From: Thunnus maccoyii | Lineage: Eukaryota > Chordata > Actinopteri > Scombriformes > Scombridae | Direction of reading: 5' to 3' | Length of the DNA: 64,000 bases | Assembly: GCF_910596095.1 (NCBI RefSeq) | Contig: NC_056542.1 | Location: forward strand, 33,120,457 to 33,184,456 | Shown: piece by piece, positions 1 through 12,604 of the stretch | How positions within the stretch are numbered: the stretch's first letter is position 1 | How the letters are laid out: each line of letters opens with the position of its first letter | Made by a program: the position numbers and the translations under genes | The notes under the pieces: generated by a model | The model's database searches: none | Told to the model about the DNA's origin: nothing | Seen by the model: only the letters and a program-made list of their open reading frames with translations

Positions 1-1719
1 AGAGAGAAAAAAAAAAGGTCTGATCACTTTCGGATGTTTTCTTCAGCAGATTAATCAAACGCCTCGCATTACACAGATGATTGAGATCCAATTATTTGCT
101 GAATGATATACAATTTTAATTAATTCGAATTTACATTGCATGAGCTTGGAATTAATATTTCTATTTTTAATCTAAGGAAATCTGGCGGGTGAATTAATCG
201 CTCACACTTCCCATGCTCTGACTGTGTAAACCTCCACAGTGTGACTGTGGCCCCGGGTCCTCCATATCCGGCGGGGGCGCTGTCTTCAGCCAGCTGGCAA
301 GGTCAATCTTCTGGCAGGGCTGTGATCTCCAGCCACTGGAGACACAATTAGAGTGGACAGAGGAGACAGATTACACAGCAGGGTGATATATTACAGCTCT
401 GTCAAAATGAGACACACAAAATGGCCTCAGTGACACCCAAAATGGCCTCCGGCGTATTGCTCTGGTAGACTTGGGCTGTCTGCTGAACTGCTCTGACAGC
501 CTGGCTGGCCAAGACGGTTTTAGGCCATTAACCCTCACAGGAAAATTCCACGAAACTCAGCTTTAATTTATCTGTACAATGCCTCCTCTCAAGAAAACCC
601 ACTTTTAGTATTTCTCAAAGATCAAAGTAGTGACACAGGAGTGTCACTACTAACTCTTAACATGGGTCTGAGTGTTCACATTTTACTGACACGAGGTCTG
701 GACACACCAGGAGTATTTGCTGTGTTACACCATTCATTTTTATTTATCCTCCTCTGTTGGAGTAAAAACTGTTCCACAGAAGAACAATGGTTTGCAGACA
801 ATTATGAGACAGGAGTTGATATGTCTTTTGAATAAACTGTGTGAAGTTATTGTCCCATGGTGTTGTGTAGTGGAAGCCTCATTTGATGATCAGAACGAGT
901 GTTGTTCACACTGAATATTTTATTCTCTAAGATTCTGCAGTTTTATAGAAATGGGAGACCTTGCAACTGACATCTTGAATATACATATTTTTCATCACTA
1001 AAACTAGCAACAAAACATAGGGCAGGTTATTTCCTTGAAACTTCTCTGTATGTAGCAACAAACAAGATATTTGCTGTATATTCTCTACGGTAACATTGAA
1101 TAATTACCATTACCAGGTTTCCTGTAATTTGATACATTTACTGTAAATACTGTAAATAGTATTTTGTTTAACATTTCTTGATATATTGTTTAAACTGACA
1201 TGAATTGCCTTATTTAATTATTTAATTAAAACAAGTCACAACACATAGGAACTGATCTTAACTCTATAGAGCTCTATGTTCCCTTTTCAATAACTTTTTA
1301 TTGAACAAAGTGGTATCCAATGGTGAACAAATGCCAGAAGAATGTAAACAGAGGAGTAGAGGGGAAATAGTGAGATTGTGACTGACCAGCGCTTCAGCAG
1401 TTCATAAACTAGCCCTGAGAGTAGTCACTACGTCACCAACCTTCCAGATCTATTTCACATGGATGAACGAATGTCACTTTGTGGTGACCACGGCTTTAAG
1501 ACTGTAAATGAAAAGCTGAATGCTATCTGTATGTCTTTTGTTTCCTTGTCACTTGTGCTCAATTCATCCTGCAAGCCTTCATGCTTTTTATCCAGAGATG
1601 TAATTGAACCAGTGAAAGAAGGTAAATATGATAATATGTAGATGGTGGTTTGAATCCTATCATTGCCGAAACATATGTATGATATCTTGATGATTAACAA
1701 CAAATAATAAAGACATTAC
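1..1719. other. Spacer without recognised gene
   Basis: Mostly AT-rich non-coding DNA with a GC-richer patch near 230-300. The open frames here are short, without family resemblance or consistent splice sites. I see no repeat family that I can name. Confidence 0.5.
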
Positions 1720-1727
1720 ATGTGCAC

Positions 1728-2026
1728 TAGTGCTGTAATTAATGATTATTTTCATTAATCTGCTGCTTAATCATTTTGTAATAATGAAAGATATCCATTA
1801 TAATTTCATGGTGACATCTTCAATTGTCCTGTTTTGTCCAATCAACAGTCCAAAATCCAAAGATTTTCTATCATGTATGACACAGCAAGTCCTCGAATCA
1901 TCACATTTGAGAAGCTGCAACTAGAAAAATGTTTGGAATTTTTACTTAAATGACTAAAACAACTATACAATTATCAATCAGTTACAGATTAATTTATTGT
2001 CTGATCAATTAATCGTAGCAGCTCTA
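1728..2026. mobile_element. hAT-like miniature element with 8-bp target duplication
   Basis: A 299-bp non-coding element. Its left end reads TAGTGCTGTAATTAA and the reverse complement of its right end reads TAGAGCTGCTACGATTAAT. It is flanked on both sides by the same 8 bases, ATGTGCAC, at 1720-1727 and 2027-2034, a duplication length typical of hAT transposition. The interior carries the string found in a very common fish repeat (attaatctg, gtccaatcaacagtccaaa). A second copy lies at 4897-5565. It has no coding capacity and would have depended on a transposase supplied elsewhere. Confidence 0.8.
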
Positions 2027-2034
2027 ATGTGCAC

Positions 2035-4427
2035 TGATGCAAATATTTATAGTCTGTAAGATTTGGTTTTTAAACCCTGGCTCTTCTTCTCTCCCATAAA
2101 GCTGCAACTTCACCAACTGTGCAAAGTCTCCTTAGTCTCAGTCTCTGAAGCTTGGAACTCCTTCAGAGTTGTCAGAGGTCTCTTGTTGTCCTCCCTCACT
2201 ATTCTCCTTCTTGCATGCTCACATAGTTTTCAATGATGGCCTGTTTTAGGCAGATATACAGCCATGTTACAAGGTATTGAAAAAATTATTCTAAATTAAG
2301 GAAAACAAGGGTTGTTGTTGCAAATCCTGTACTTGAAGTAACTGCATCAGACCTGTCCACCAGCACCTTTGTCCATCCCCAACCTGACTCAAGAATTTGT
2401 TCTTGTCCATATCAGATGCTTTGGCTGGCTGTACTAGGATAGCGTATGTATTATGGACTGACAGTTATGTAGAAAATATACATAACAAGGTAAAAAGAAA
2501 TGTATCCTGGGTACAGCAAGTTCCTTATTTTGACCAAATTGAGTCATTTCTCTAGTCGACTTGGCTGTTTGGTTTTCTTTTGATTGTTGTCTTCTGTGCT
2601 GATGTTGGCTCACACTATCTGCTGTGACTGCCAAAAATATGACTAGCATCTCAGATGGAAGATCTGCATATTGTCATGGCAACACTAACAAATTCTCATT
2701 TGAGTATTCAGATACAAGTCACCTGTAGGTTGCATGCTGCAGGATCTGATTTTATAGCACATACCTATGTGGTCCAGATTGAAATTGAACAGATTGGACC
2801 CTGTGCTGCCTTTTTCTCTTCTGACTGATTAGAACAGATCAGATCTGGGTCTGACAGAAAAACAAATCAGACGTCTTTTTTTCCCCCACTGTGTCATCAT
2901 TGACGTGGTTTCGTCCGTTGGCCCATTGTCAAGTGTTGATGTTTCCTAATGAAATGACAACAACACACTTGTGCACTCTGCCATTTCTTACAGTGATGAG
3001 TGATGCTGAGAGCACAGTAAGAGTCTCTCAGATTCTCTCTGTCATTTCAGTTGTAGCCAAAACCAAAAGGCATTTTTGGAAAGCTGGCGTGAGTTTTGTC
3101 GCCCCCTTCTGGCAGTGAGAGTAATTACAAAAACACTGTCGATGTGCTTATGTCATAGGCTATGCCATAGCCATTTCATTTGGTTATTTGGTCCATTGGT
3201 CTGCATGACGCACATGTCAGATCTGTGGCTGCCTGCAGTTACACTTCCCCTGTTTTCACGACTGCAACTTCTATTTCACTTTAAAAAAGAAATTCAGAAC
3301 AGGATTACAAGTCATATATATTTCAAAAATAACTACATATTGTTTCGAGAGCAGCAATAGTAATGTTTACCTCAGAAAGTCACCATATAAGCTCAATAAT
3401 ACCTCACTGCAAACAAATCTAGTATTCCATAGTTCAGATGATTCACAATGTTTATATCTAGTACTGTTAAATTTTATGGCATTTTCATGTTGAAACAACT
3501 GAACCAATGACTCAAACGGGTGGCTTCATTTTTAACATCAGAAAGATTAAGATGCATTGAATAATATACAGTAACATATTATTCAATAATTTGTTACTAA
3601 TAGATCAGTTTGTACAGATGGATAAAATAGAGAGATAGATGGGTTGGCACTGAGGATGATATGAAGCACAGTGTCCTGGCTATGTTTACAAGATGCATGA
3701 ACCATTACACACAGATGACAGGTATGTTACAGTCATTTTAAACGTCTCTTCGGCTGCTGTGATTGTCATTAACCTGTAGGAGCTTACAAACACATTTTTT
3801 TAGATATTTTTCATCACGAATTCCCCCTGCAGTGGTGGCTGTACTCTCCATCATCTGCTTTAAAATAGTTCAAATGACAAAATCCATTTTTTATGAAAGC
3901 CTAATCAGTGCAATAGACAAGTAAAAACAAATTACAAACTACAAAAACAAACAGGACATTTTTAAATAACTAAAAGCAGAGATTATAGCCTATAGCCTAA
4001 GTGATTTGATCAGAATATTTTCACGGATTCAGAGTAAAAAAACTATTGAGCTACTAATTCATGTAGACTAGCCTAAGTGATAATTTAATGAAAGGCCTCT
4101 CTCATTTGAATTTAGTCTTCTATATTTTATTCGGGTATTCAGTTATGTTATTAATTATTCATGACGATTTGGCAGTGCTCTGAAAGACACAATAGGTTCA
4201 GTGCAGCATTTTTCAATATTACTGTGTCACCAAGTCAAGTCTTCTCAACATTTTTGCCTTCAAGTCTCAAGTCAAGTCATGTCAAGTCTCACAGCATACA
4301 GGCAGCTCTCATTTTTAGCTTGTTCATATTATCTATTATTATGATCTTAATGGTTAATTTTTGGGACAAACAGGACAGGATTCGGGATTCGAGACAACTG
4401 CTTGTAATTTTTCAGGACATCTGCTCA
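2035..4427. other. Spacer without recognised gene
   Basis: AT-rich sequence with no convincing coding exon or classified repeat. Open frames of 60-94 codons occur but do not resemble a known family. Confidence 0.45.
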
Positions 4428-4435
4428 CCGTAGTT

Positions 4436-4640
4436 GTGGCTGTAAAATGTTGTTTTGCGTGTCACACAACCCCCGCGAAATGATTTGTTTCACTATCAGA
4501 ATTTGACCTATTCTGTTGGATAACATTTGGAAAGTCTAGTGAGGCCACACAATTAAATGATATCCCCATTCAAGTTGGAGTTAGCCGCTCGGCTGGCGGA
4601 AGTCTCTGGGTGCATATTCAAACAGCCAGTGTGGGAATGT
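4436..4640 (+). repeat. Dispersed repeat family, copy A
   Basis: Shares a string of blocks with 12265-12560: cacaacccccgcgaaatga, tcactatcagaatt, and ccccattcaagtt followed by ggcggaagtc. A related copy is at 25690-26075 and a short inverted copy at 34980-35055. It is probably a non-autonomous DNA transposon common in fish; termini are not clear in this copy. Confidence 0.6.
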
Positions 4641-4896
4641 CCCACCCAATGTGAGATTTAAAACTCTGTATACTGTGAAATACAGAGAGAGTTATCTGGC
4701 AGAGATAGGCTTGATCAGCATTGTGTGAACTTGTTTGGCAAGGGCTCAAATGTAACTGATGTTAATTTATATAAGTTCTGCACTGCAGGTTTAAGTCAAA
4801 AGGAAAAAAACTGACCATATTTATCCGTATCTATAGATAGATGTCCCAGGAGGGAAATTAGTTTGCATACTGTGCACTTTTTTAAATCAACTTTAA

Positions 4897-5565
4897 TAGG
4901 GCTGCAATTAATAAATTCAATTAATCTGCCAATTATTTTCTCAATTAATGACTTAGTCTATAAAATGTCAGATGAGGTGGGAGACTGACCATCTGGTGAC
5001 TCAGTGCAGCCAAAACAACTCGGAGCTTAACGCTCTAAAGACAGTGGAGATGGTTGTTGACTTCAGAATGAATCCAGTCCCACCTGCCCCTATCACCCTG
5101 TGTGACTCCCCAGTCGACAATGTGGAGTCCTTCCACTTCCTGGGAACCATCATCACCCAGGACCTCAAGTGGGAGCAGAACATCAGCAGCCTCACCAAGA
5201 AGGCTCAGTAGAGGATACGGTAGCTGAACAAGTTCAACCTGCCAGTGTCAGTGATGGTGTACTTCTACACCGCCATCACTGAGTCCATCCTCACCTCCCT
5301 CATCACCATCTGGTATGCTGCTGCCACTGCCAAGGACAAAGGCAGACCCTGAGAGGGCTGCAAATCTTCAAGGTGACGTCTTCAGATGTCTTATTTTGTC
5401 TGACCAACAATCCAAACAAAAAGGATGTTCAGTTTACAATGATATGAAACAGAAAAGTATACAATGCTGGCATTCCAGAAGCTGCAGAGAATCTTTGACA
5501 TTTTTGTTTAAAAAAAAAAAGACTAAATGATCAACCAACTAATCGAGTCATTGACTAAAATTACC
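4897..5565. mobile_element. Second copy of the hAT-like miniature, split by a LINE fragment
   Basis: Starts TAGGGCTGCAATTAA, like the element at 1728. Its body resumes at about 5370 with gtgacgtcttcagatgtc and the 'gtctgaccaacaatccaaa' block that is also seen at about 1835-1855 in the first copy. Between the two halves lies a reverse-transcriptase fragment (4968-5365). The right terminus is degraded and I find no target duplication. Confidence 0.6.
4968..5365 (+). pseudogene. LINE reverse-transcriptase C-terminal fragment (Rex1/CR1-group like)
   Basis: The translation contains VEMVVDFRMNP, a block around VESFHFLGTIITQDLKWEQN, and then, past an in-frame stop, 'KFNLPV' and 'FYTAI.ESILTS.ITIWYAAA'. 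This is the conserved thumb and post-palm region of fish Rex1/CR1-group non-LTR retrotransposons, where the strings 'FLGTxIxxDLKW' and 'fNLp...FY.aiiESiL' are typical. Only about 130 codons survive. There is no endonuclease, no YADD motif and no 3' tail. The insertion lies within the miniature element at 4897-5565. The LINE subfamily is uncertain; that it is a LINE is fairly sure. Confidence 0.75.
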
Positions 5566-7328
5566 AAACAACCGGGCTGCATCTGACACACACACACAAA
5601 ACCATCACAGACTACCTGCCCTTAAAGAGCCAACATAGGCGCCGATTCAAGAATTTTGAGCACCCACAGGGAAATCGGATGACCATATCTGGAGAATGGA
5701 CATAGCAGAGAACAGGCAAAGCAGTGTTTTGACTGTAAGCTAAACCTTACTCATTCCTATATTGAACTTTCTTGGTGTCTTTACTCTTAATGCTTTCTTA
5801 CAGTACATTGATATAAAAGTGGTGTGCCAATTTGTATCACCTTGCATCTGACCTGATTGGCTCTAACATGTGCACACTATACCTTTCAAACTAAGGCCGT
5901 GGGCAGCCAGTGTAACACATATAGTTACCTCGTAGCACCAAAACATCGAGGACGACTAAGCACCCCCCACAGGTGGCTGAGAAAGGTAATACTTACACTT
6001 CAGTCATGTTAAACCCCATTTGTCAATATTTATAGTTATAACTATTGAAAGTTTTTTTTTCCATTAAAATTTTTTTTTTTCTTATTGCAAGCAGCACAAG
6101 GTGTATTAATAGTTATGAACCCTGTGCGTCCCTTCATGATTTGTCTAGGCCCATGCTGATCTGTTGTGCCAGCAATGTTTGATTCAGACATATTTCCAGC
6201 TAAATAACTAAACAAGGACAGGATCAGCATGCATGGTGAAGAAACAGACAGGACAGTGCAAAAATCAGGATGGGTTGAAATCTGCCTCTTATTTGAGATG
6301 TCTATGATAAAATTGCTCTGACTTGTATTTTATTTCAGTCAGAGACATTTCAAGAAATCGACCTTTTATAGCAAATGGTTATACAGTTAGATTTGGTGGA
6401 AAAGGCTCTGCTTTGCTCTCAAAGAATGCAAGCAGTGACGGGGATTCTACTGAGAGAGCTAATCCCCCGAAACAAAATGATTGCTTCCGCCATCCTGAAT
6501 CAATGCAACAGCATGTTGCAATTGTCCTTGAATTCTAGCAAAGCCTTTCTCATCTTAGATCTAACTCAATACTCATGACTTTCAGATGAACATACAGCAA
6601 GACACAAATAGTAGGTTGATGCAAAGGAAAATGTAACTAGAGACACATGTTGCTCTTATGCAAACCAGGCCTGCTCTGTTCTCAAAGCTAACCACATTAG
6701 CTCAGTTCAGCTGTAATTCTATTATGATATGAACACCCATAAACCTAGTCTGAGTAAGTATCTCTGGTGACCTCTCCGGCTAAATAGCATGAAAGAGCTA
6801 ATAGAAAACCCCAAAACAACTCCAAACCACCAGTGGAAAATATTCCCAGAACCAATTCAGCTCATACAGGAACACTCAAAGGTATTACTCGGATGAAAGA
6901 GATTCAGCAACATTTAGCAGACTAAGCTGGCAGCAGCACAACACCTGCAAGTATGCAAAAGCCATAAATGCCAATAATTCATCTCATCACAGATGAATGT
7001 GAACAGCACAGCAGTGAAGCTAAACCCAGAACACTGCAGCCTCATATCTTACTGGCATTACCAAATAAACAGGCTGTACTTAACCAAAACACATCTCTCA
7101 TACATACATAAGGTTGAAGATGATGAATGGATAAAATTTAAATCGTTTTCTCATGTTCTATATCTTGTCTATGGAAAACAAAACATTTGTTGTGTGTGGA
7201 TCTTGTTTATCACTTGATAATTTCGTTCCTGAATGGCAGTAGCTACATTTTGTAAAACTGTCAGCAGCTCATCTGTCAGTCAGTGTACAGCAACACTGCA
7301 TAGAGCAGAGGAGCAGGAGCTACCATGC
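5566..7328. other. Spacer without recognised gene
   Basis: AT-rich sequence with two poly-T runs near 6050-6080. The open frames at 6323-6578 have no family resemblance. Nothing else is recognised. Confidence 0.45.
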
Positions 7329-8161
7329 TTTTAGGGTGCCATGCCATTGGTCTGACAGCCCATTATTCCAAAACCCCAAATAATTAGAAAAATGTCCCAT
7401 TGGATGAAAGCCCATAGTCCGACAGTCCGTTATCCCGAAAACAAACATCCACTGCTCCAAAGGCCTGTTGCTGAGAAAATACAGACTCTCCCTTGCAACC
7501 CTAACCCATGATCTTTCCCTAAACCTAACCAAGTGTTTTTTGTGCCTAAGCCTAATCAGACCTTAGCCATAGCTTTGTCACACCATAAAACATCATTACT
7601 TTTTATCCTGACCATAAATAATGGTAGTGCATCATTGGTTATCAGACATGGATAATGTTTATTACCTGACAAATCAGACTGTTATATATTACTGAGGTCT
7701 TCTGCTATATTTGGCGTCATGTTTCACTCAGTAGAACATGTTTACCAGTAAGCTTGGCTCTGCATTTACATTTAAAATGTAAATTAAATGATCAAACAGA
7801 CTTTTCACAATTCACTTAGTTCTTCTAATGAATTTGGCATCATGTTTCATGTTTAACTTAGTTCACACAAGACAAGTTAAAGTTTAATATTAGCTGAAAT
7901 GAAAAGACTTCTTTAGGAGTCATACAAAGCCATATGTTATGATTTACAGTATGTTATGACTTATAAGTTATTTATAAGTTATGTTAAATTAAGTAATATG
8001 TTAACAGAGTCTAGAAAGTAGTAAGGCCAGCAGTCACTGAACTCCAACTCCAGAGTGTGTATTTTCGGAGCAATGGGCCTTTGGAGCAGTGGTCATTTGT
8101 TTTCAGGATAACAGGCCATTGGACTACAGGCCTTTGGTCCAAAGGGTAGTCCCCACTTTTA
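7329..8161. mobile_element. Inverted-repeat DNA element, about 0.83 kb
   Basis: The left arm (7329-7480) and right arm (8049-8161) are reverse complements with mismatches. For example tccactgctccaaaggcc on the left pairs with ggcctttggagcagtgg on the right, and tgttttcgggataac (left, complemented) matches tgttttcaggataac (right). The core is AT-rich and non-coding. No clean target duplication was found, so the superfamily is unassigned. Confidence 0.6.
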
Positions 8162-8517
8162 GTTACCCTCACGTTTGTAGAATGGCCGAACAAAGCAATT
8201 GTTACTTTAGGATGCTGCCAGGAAGAGAAAAAGTTTGAATCAAGCCGTCATTCATAAAGATAGTTTTTTCTGTGACCTGCACCAGTGAGTAGACAAATGT
8301 GGATGCTAATTCAGTGCCTAAACAACCTGTCAGCACCCATTTTTCACTGGCGGGGATCCGTCATTTGATGAAGTACTGCATGTAAAGTTAAGCCCCACAT
8401 ATTTCCCAAGATGAATGGTGTCCTACAGGTGGCCTTCAGCAGTGACACACTGACTGAACTTTCTCATGAGTTTCAGAACTAAATCACCGGACTTATTGGA
8501 TAGCGAAATTATTTGAA
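8162..8517. other. Short spacer
   Basis: No coding sequence or repeat that I recognise. Confidence 0.4.
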
Positions 8518-8695
8518 GAGGTCATATTATGCCCCTTTCCCAGTATTATATTTTCATTTTTGTGGTCCATTTGCAAACATTTGCATGTTTTTATGGTCAA
8601 AAGGCACCTAGTTACAGCTGTTCAAACCATGGATGCAGCTCCTCTGTTTCACTCAGCTTGGGCTGTTTTGTGTCTGCTCAATGCCCCTCTCTTCT
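8518..8695 (+). repeat. Fragment of a common fish DNA-transposon repeat
   Basis: Begins gaggtcatattatgcccc and continues with ttttcattttgtggtc-type text and a 'gcagctcctctgtttcac' block. The pattern 'gaggtc.tattatgcccc' begins a very frequent fish miniature element. It stops at the 3' end of the LINE at 8696, so the LINE may have inserted into it. Confidence 0.5.
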
Positions 8696-10925
8696 AATTG
8701 ATTGATTTGATTTGATTTATTGATTGGGACAGTGTGCAGTTTTAAACATTAAAAATGCACTGCACCGGAGTTGGCTCGAAGCTAATTTGCATCCGTAGTC
8801 CCCCACAATCAAAACATACAACACCATAACAACAAACAGTACAAAGCCAAAAAAAAACAAACAAACAAAACAAAACAAAAAACAAAATAATCCCCCCCCC
8901 AAAAAAAACAAACAAAAAAAAACACACACAGAACACACCATACTAAACACAAAATACAAAGCTACACACAACAGCACAACACATACACCCACAATGTCAA
9001 TCAGAAACTAACAATGCAAACTAGACTCAGTGGTCACACAGCTGATTGGTCTTTAGTAATGTTTTTAGTTTGGCCTTGAATGTATTTATAGAACTACAGT
9101 TCTTCATATCATCAGGTAGGGCATTCCACTGAGTTGTGGCTTTCACAGCTGACTGCCCAAATGCAGTGTGATGAAATGGTATGGTACAATCTTGTATAGA
9201 GGATATTCTGGAGGATCTAACAGAACTTACTGAGCGAGTGTACACAAAGACACATAGTGGAGGAGGGGTCAAACCATTTAAAATTTTATAAACTAGGCAC
9301 AAATTTGAGAATAATCTAAAATTGTCAAAGCTCAGTAAACTGTATTTCTCCAGTACCCTACAGTAATGGAAATGCTTTGGCTTTTTTCTAGAATTTTTAG
9401 AGTTTATTTGTATAAGGACTCAAGAGGTTTTATGGCTGTTTCTCCGGCCTGCCCCCAACATGTGATGCAATAAGACATATGGGAAAGAATCATAGCATGC
9501 ATAAATATCTTGGCTGCGTCCAAAGAGAGACAGTTTCTAATATGTTTAAAATTTGCTAAGTTGTACTTTATGGTTTTAACCGTTTTTAAAACTTGTTTCT
9601 TAAAAATTTGGATCCAGTGTCACACCAAGATATTTAAAATCAGTAACTATTTCAATTTTTTCACCTTTGATGAAAATATCAGCATTAGGAGGTTGTACCA
9701 TAGTTTTAGAGAAAAACATACCTTTTGTCTCAGACTCAGACATGGATGATCAAGCCAATGTGTGATCCTTTCCGATGCAATTGTTAGCTTAGCAGCAGTT
9801 AACTCAGCTGTTTTTGCATGTGTGTACACAACAGTGTCATCTGCATACATTTGTAGTTCTACATCATGGCACTGTTGAGGGAGATCATTAATATATAAGC
9901 TAAATAATAGGGGACCTAACACTGACCCTTGTGGAACACCGATTGTGCACTTCATGTTATTGGACAGTGTGTCACCACCTTTAACACATTGTATCCTATT
10001 GGATAAATATGAAGACATCCATGCCAGTGCTCTAGATGAGAAGTTAAATTTAGAGAGTTTCGATATTAAAACATCATGATTGACTGTATCAAATGCTTTA
10101 TGCAGATCTAAAAATACAGCACCAACTACTCCTTTGTCAAGTCTTGATTAAATTTGCTCTATTAGGTGCAAGGTAGCAGTTTCGGTGGAATGATTTGCTC
10201 TAAAGCAAAATTGCATACAATGTAGACCAAAATTGCTTGTATTAAGAAATGTTGTAAGTTGTTTAATGACAACTTTCTCAGCAACCTTTAAGAGTACTGG
10301 CAGTATACTTATTGGTCTGTAGTTACTGGCTTCAAGGCGGTCTCCAGATTTAAAAATAGGCGTGACAATGGCACATTTCCAGTCATCAGGAAAGGAGCTG
10401 TGTTTAAAAGACAAGTTAATTAAATGAGCAATAGGGGGAGTTAAAATACCTTTGTGTGATTTGACAAACACAGTGTCAAATTAGAAAGCATCTCTACTTT
10501 TGGAGCTTTTTAAGGAGCTGATGATTTTGTTTACTTGTAACTCATTAGTCTCTACCAGCTCGAAAACCTGACCTGTAGCATCTATAGGACCAATATCCAG
10601 TTTCTTTTCTGTAATTTTTTCCCCTATCTCATATACAGACTCAAGAAAAAAATGATTAAAGACAAAAGCAACAGTAAAATGATCTTCAATTAACTTTCCC
10701 TGTACTTTTAAAATCTCCTAAAAATTTTGGGTCCCTCCTTGTGAGATTATCAATGTTTTTTGAGATCAATTTACTGTTGCCTTTCGCCTCATCCAATATA
10801 CTGAGATAAAAACGAGATTTAGCTTCTCTTAGCTCTTGGATAACTTTGTTCCTTAAACCTTTATGTAGCATATTCAAATGATCAGCCAAAGATAGCCATA
10901 GATCTACCTCAGTGCACAACCCACT
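8696..10925 (-). mobile_element. 5'-truncated L2/CR1-group LINE
   Basis: About 2.2 kb, read on the minus strand. The 3' end is the short repeat series at 8696-8725 (attgatttgatttgatttat on the plus strand), a type of simple tail used by L2-group LINEs. Coding remnants run from the pre-RT linker (10686-10919) through the RT to the C-terminal domain (9027-9302). The AC/A-rich stretch at 8840-8990 is 3' untranslated sequence. The 5' end, with the endonuclease, is missing, as is usual for LINE copies that stop during reverse transcription. Confidence 0.85.
9027..10919 (-). pseudogene. LINE reverse transcriptase, broken
   Basis: The enzyme family copies LINE RNA into DNA at a nicked target site. 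Visible parts in order: a linker ending in 'LTRRDPKFLGDF' (10686-10919); the RT fingers, with 'DDWKCAIVTPIFKSGD' and 'ASNYRPISILPV' (10148-10471); an untracked middle stretch reading 'VFLDLHKAFDTVNHDVL' (about 10050-10120); the palm, with 'GVPQGSVLGPLLFSLYIND' and the catalytic 'YADDTVVY' (9647-10018); and a C-terminal segment with 'TQWNALPDDMKN' (9027-9302). The parts lie in different frames with stops, so the copy is inactive although the YADD box itself is intact. Order and spacing fit L2/CR1-group LINEs. Confidence 0.85.
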
Positions 10926-12254
10926 TCACTAGAAATAATGTGAGGGAAATGATGTCCTGTCCTGCCAGAAACAGAAGTCCACATTTTAAACATATTTTGA
11001 ACAGCAACATGTTTACTGCCATTGTCATTTATTTTGCCTACAATATCTGCTCCTGGGAATTAATGCGTGATCAATTTTCTGATTTCTGATCCACTGTGTA
11101 GATGACAATGTATAAATGTTTGCCTACACTGGAATAGAGCTAATACAGAGATTCTTATTATTGAAAACAATCAAAGAGATATTACTTTATACCTTGGCAT
11201 TTTACCATGGAAGCTAAAGAACACTCATGAGTCAGGGCTGTGGATAATAAAAACACAGCATCTGCCCACTGTATCAGTGAACCAAACTATCTGTCTCACC
11301 CCACACAACTAGGTGTATCCATGTTCAGTGAGTGCAGACTGTAGGATTTGTCTGCCTGGATTCCCAAGACATATTGTGACAGTGGCACCATCATTCCAGC
11401 AGTAATGGATTAGCCTCTTTCTTCAGTGTGGAGTTGGTGATAAGCCTGGGATTCTCCTTTTCATTCCTCTGCCTCCACCCACTCCCCATCCCTTCTACTC
11501 TGTAGGTCCGGGGCTATCTACTGCAGGGCTGAGGGAGCTGTAACTGAGGTGCTGCCTGGTGTCAGGGTGTCACTGATAGCTTCTTTAATGCAGATACGCT
11601 TGTGGACTGAGGAGAAGAAATGCTGGCAGAAACTGACAGGGGGACCCCTCTGTCTCCACCTCCTCCTTCCTCCTTCAGTCAAGCACAGAGGGAAGGCCCA
11701 GCCTGATGGACGCCTTCTTACTCAACCTACAACACCAGTTTTAAAGCCAAGAAAAGGGAGGAATTTTTTTAAAGTAACAAGGAAATCGGGAAGGACATTT
11801 TGTGTCTGTAAATTGACACATTAAGAGCTGAAACACAAACTTGGTTTATTTATTTCGTCTCACTCTGGTCTCATTTCCACAGAACTGAAACTCAAAATTC
11901 TCACGAGCAGAACACAATAAATAACATACCAATGATCTCACTCTTTTTACATCCATACTCTTAGTGACACTGAAAGTGTCAGCTTTGTCTAGAGGATGGG
12001 ACTAGAGGAAATCATTATCCAAAAAATTATCCCAAATCTCTCTGAGCATAAATATACTCACATTTTCCTGACAAGTTTCCCTTTTAAATAATTCTTGTGT
12101 ACAAGTGAAATAATCAAGTCCGTGTAAAGGAAAACCAGAGATTTCTTTTGAAACACATTATACATGTTATAAATTAATTGCTGAAAATATGTGAAAAGAA
12201 AATGAACTATGTAGCACTCAATTGTGGCTAAACCGTGTAACGACAATGTCACAT
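10926..12254. other. Spacer without recognised gene
   Basis: No exon with family resemblance. The open frame at 11549-11824 has no recognisable domain and is probably chance. Confidence 0.45.
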
Positions 12255-12264
12255 GATGCACACT

Positions 12265-12575
12265 GGCCCAAAAAGACTTTTTTCCATAGACTTACATTGT
12301 GAAAGAGATGTCTGTAAATCAGCGGATAAATTTTTTTGAGCGTCACAACCCCCGTGAAATGACTTGTCTCACTATCAGAATTAAATCCATTCGGTCCGAT
12401 CACATTTCAAAAGCCTAGAAGAGCCACATGATTGAATTGTTTTATCCCCATTCAAGTTAGCTGGAGGGCTAAACCGGAAGTAGCTGACTTGGCCGGCGAA
12501 AGTCACTAGTGTGTATGCTCTATGGGCCGCACAGATGCAGATGATATAAGAACTAGAGTGCCATGGCTTCAGCTG
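12265..12575 (+). repeat. Dispersed repeat family, copy B (fullest)
   Basis: Reads ggcccaaaaagactttttt, then a 'ccatagacttacattgtg' block and 'gagatgtctgtaaatcagc'. It continues through cacaacccccgtgaaatga to ccccattcaagttagctgg and ends near tgccatggcttc. It shares its middle with copy A (4436-4640) and its left part with copy C (25690-26075). No coding capacity. Confidence 0.65.
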
Positions 12576-12604
12576 GGTGTGCAGTCTGTTGTTTGCTAAT
12601 GGCA

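Noticed and set aside
641-914. Candidate small plus-strand genes
   Set aside because: Short overlapping frames of AT-rich DNA with no recognisable motif.
8717-8992. 91-codon minus-strand open frame
   Set aside because: Low-complexity Phe/Cys/Val-rich translation of the A- and CA-rich 3' untranslated part of a LINE.
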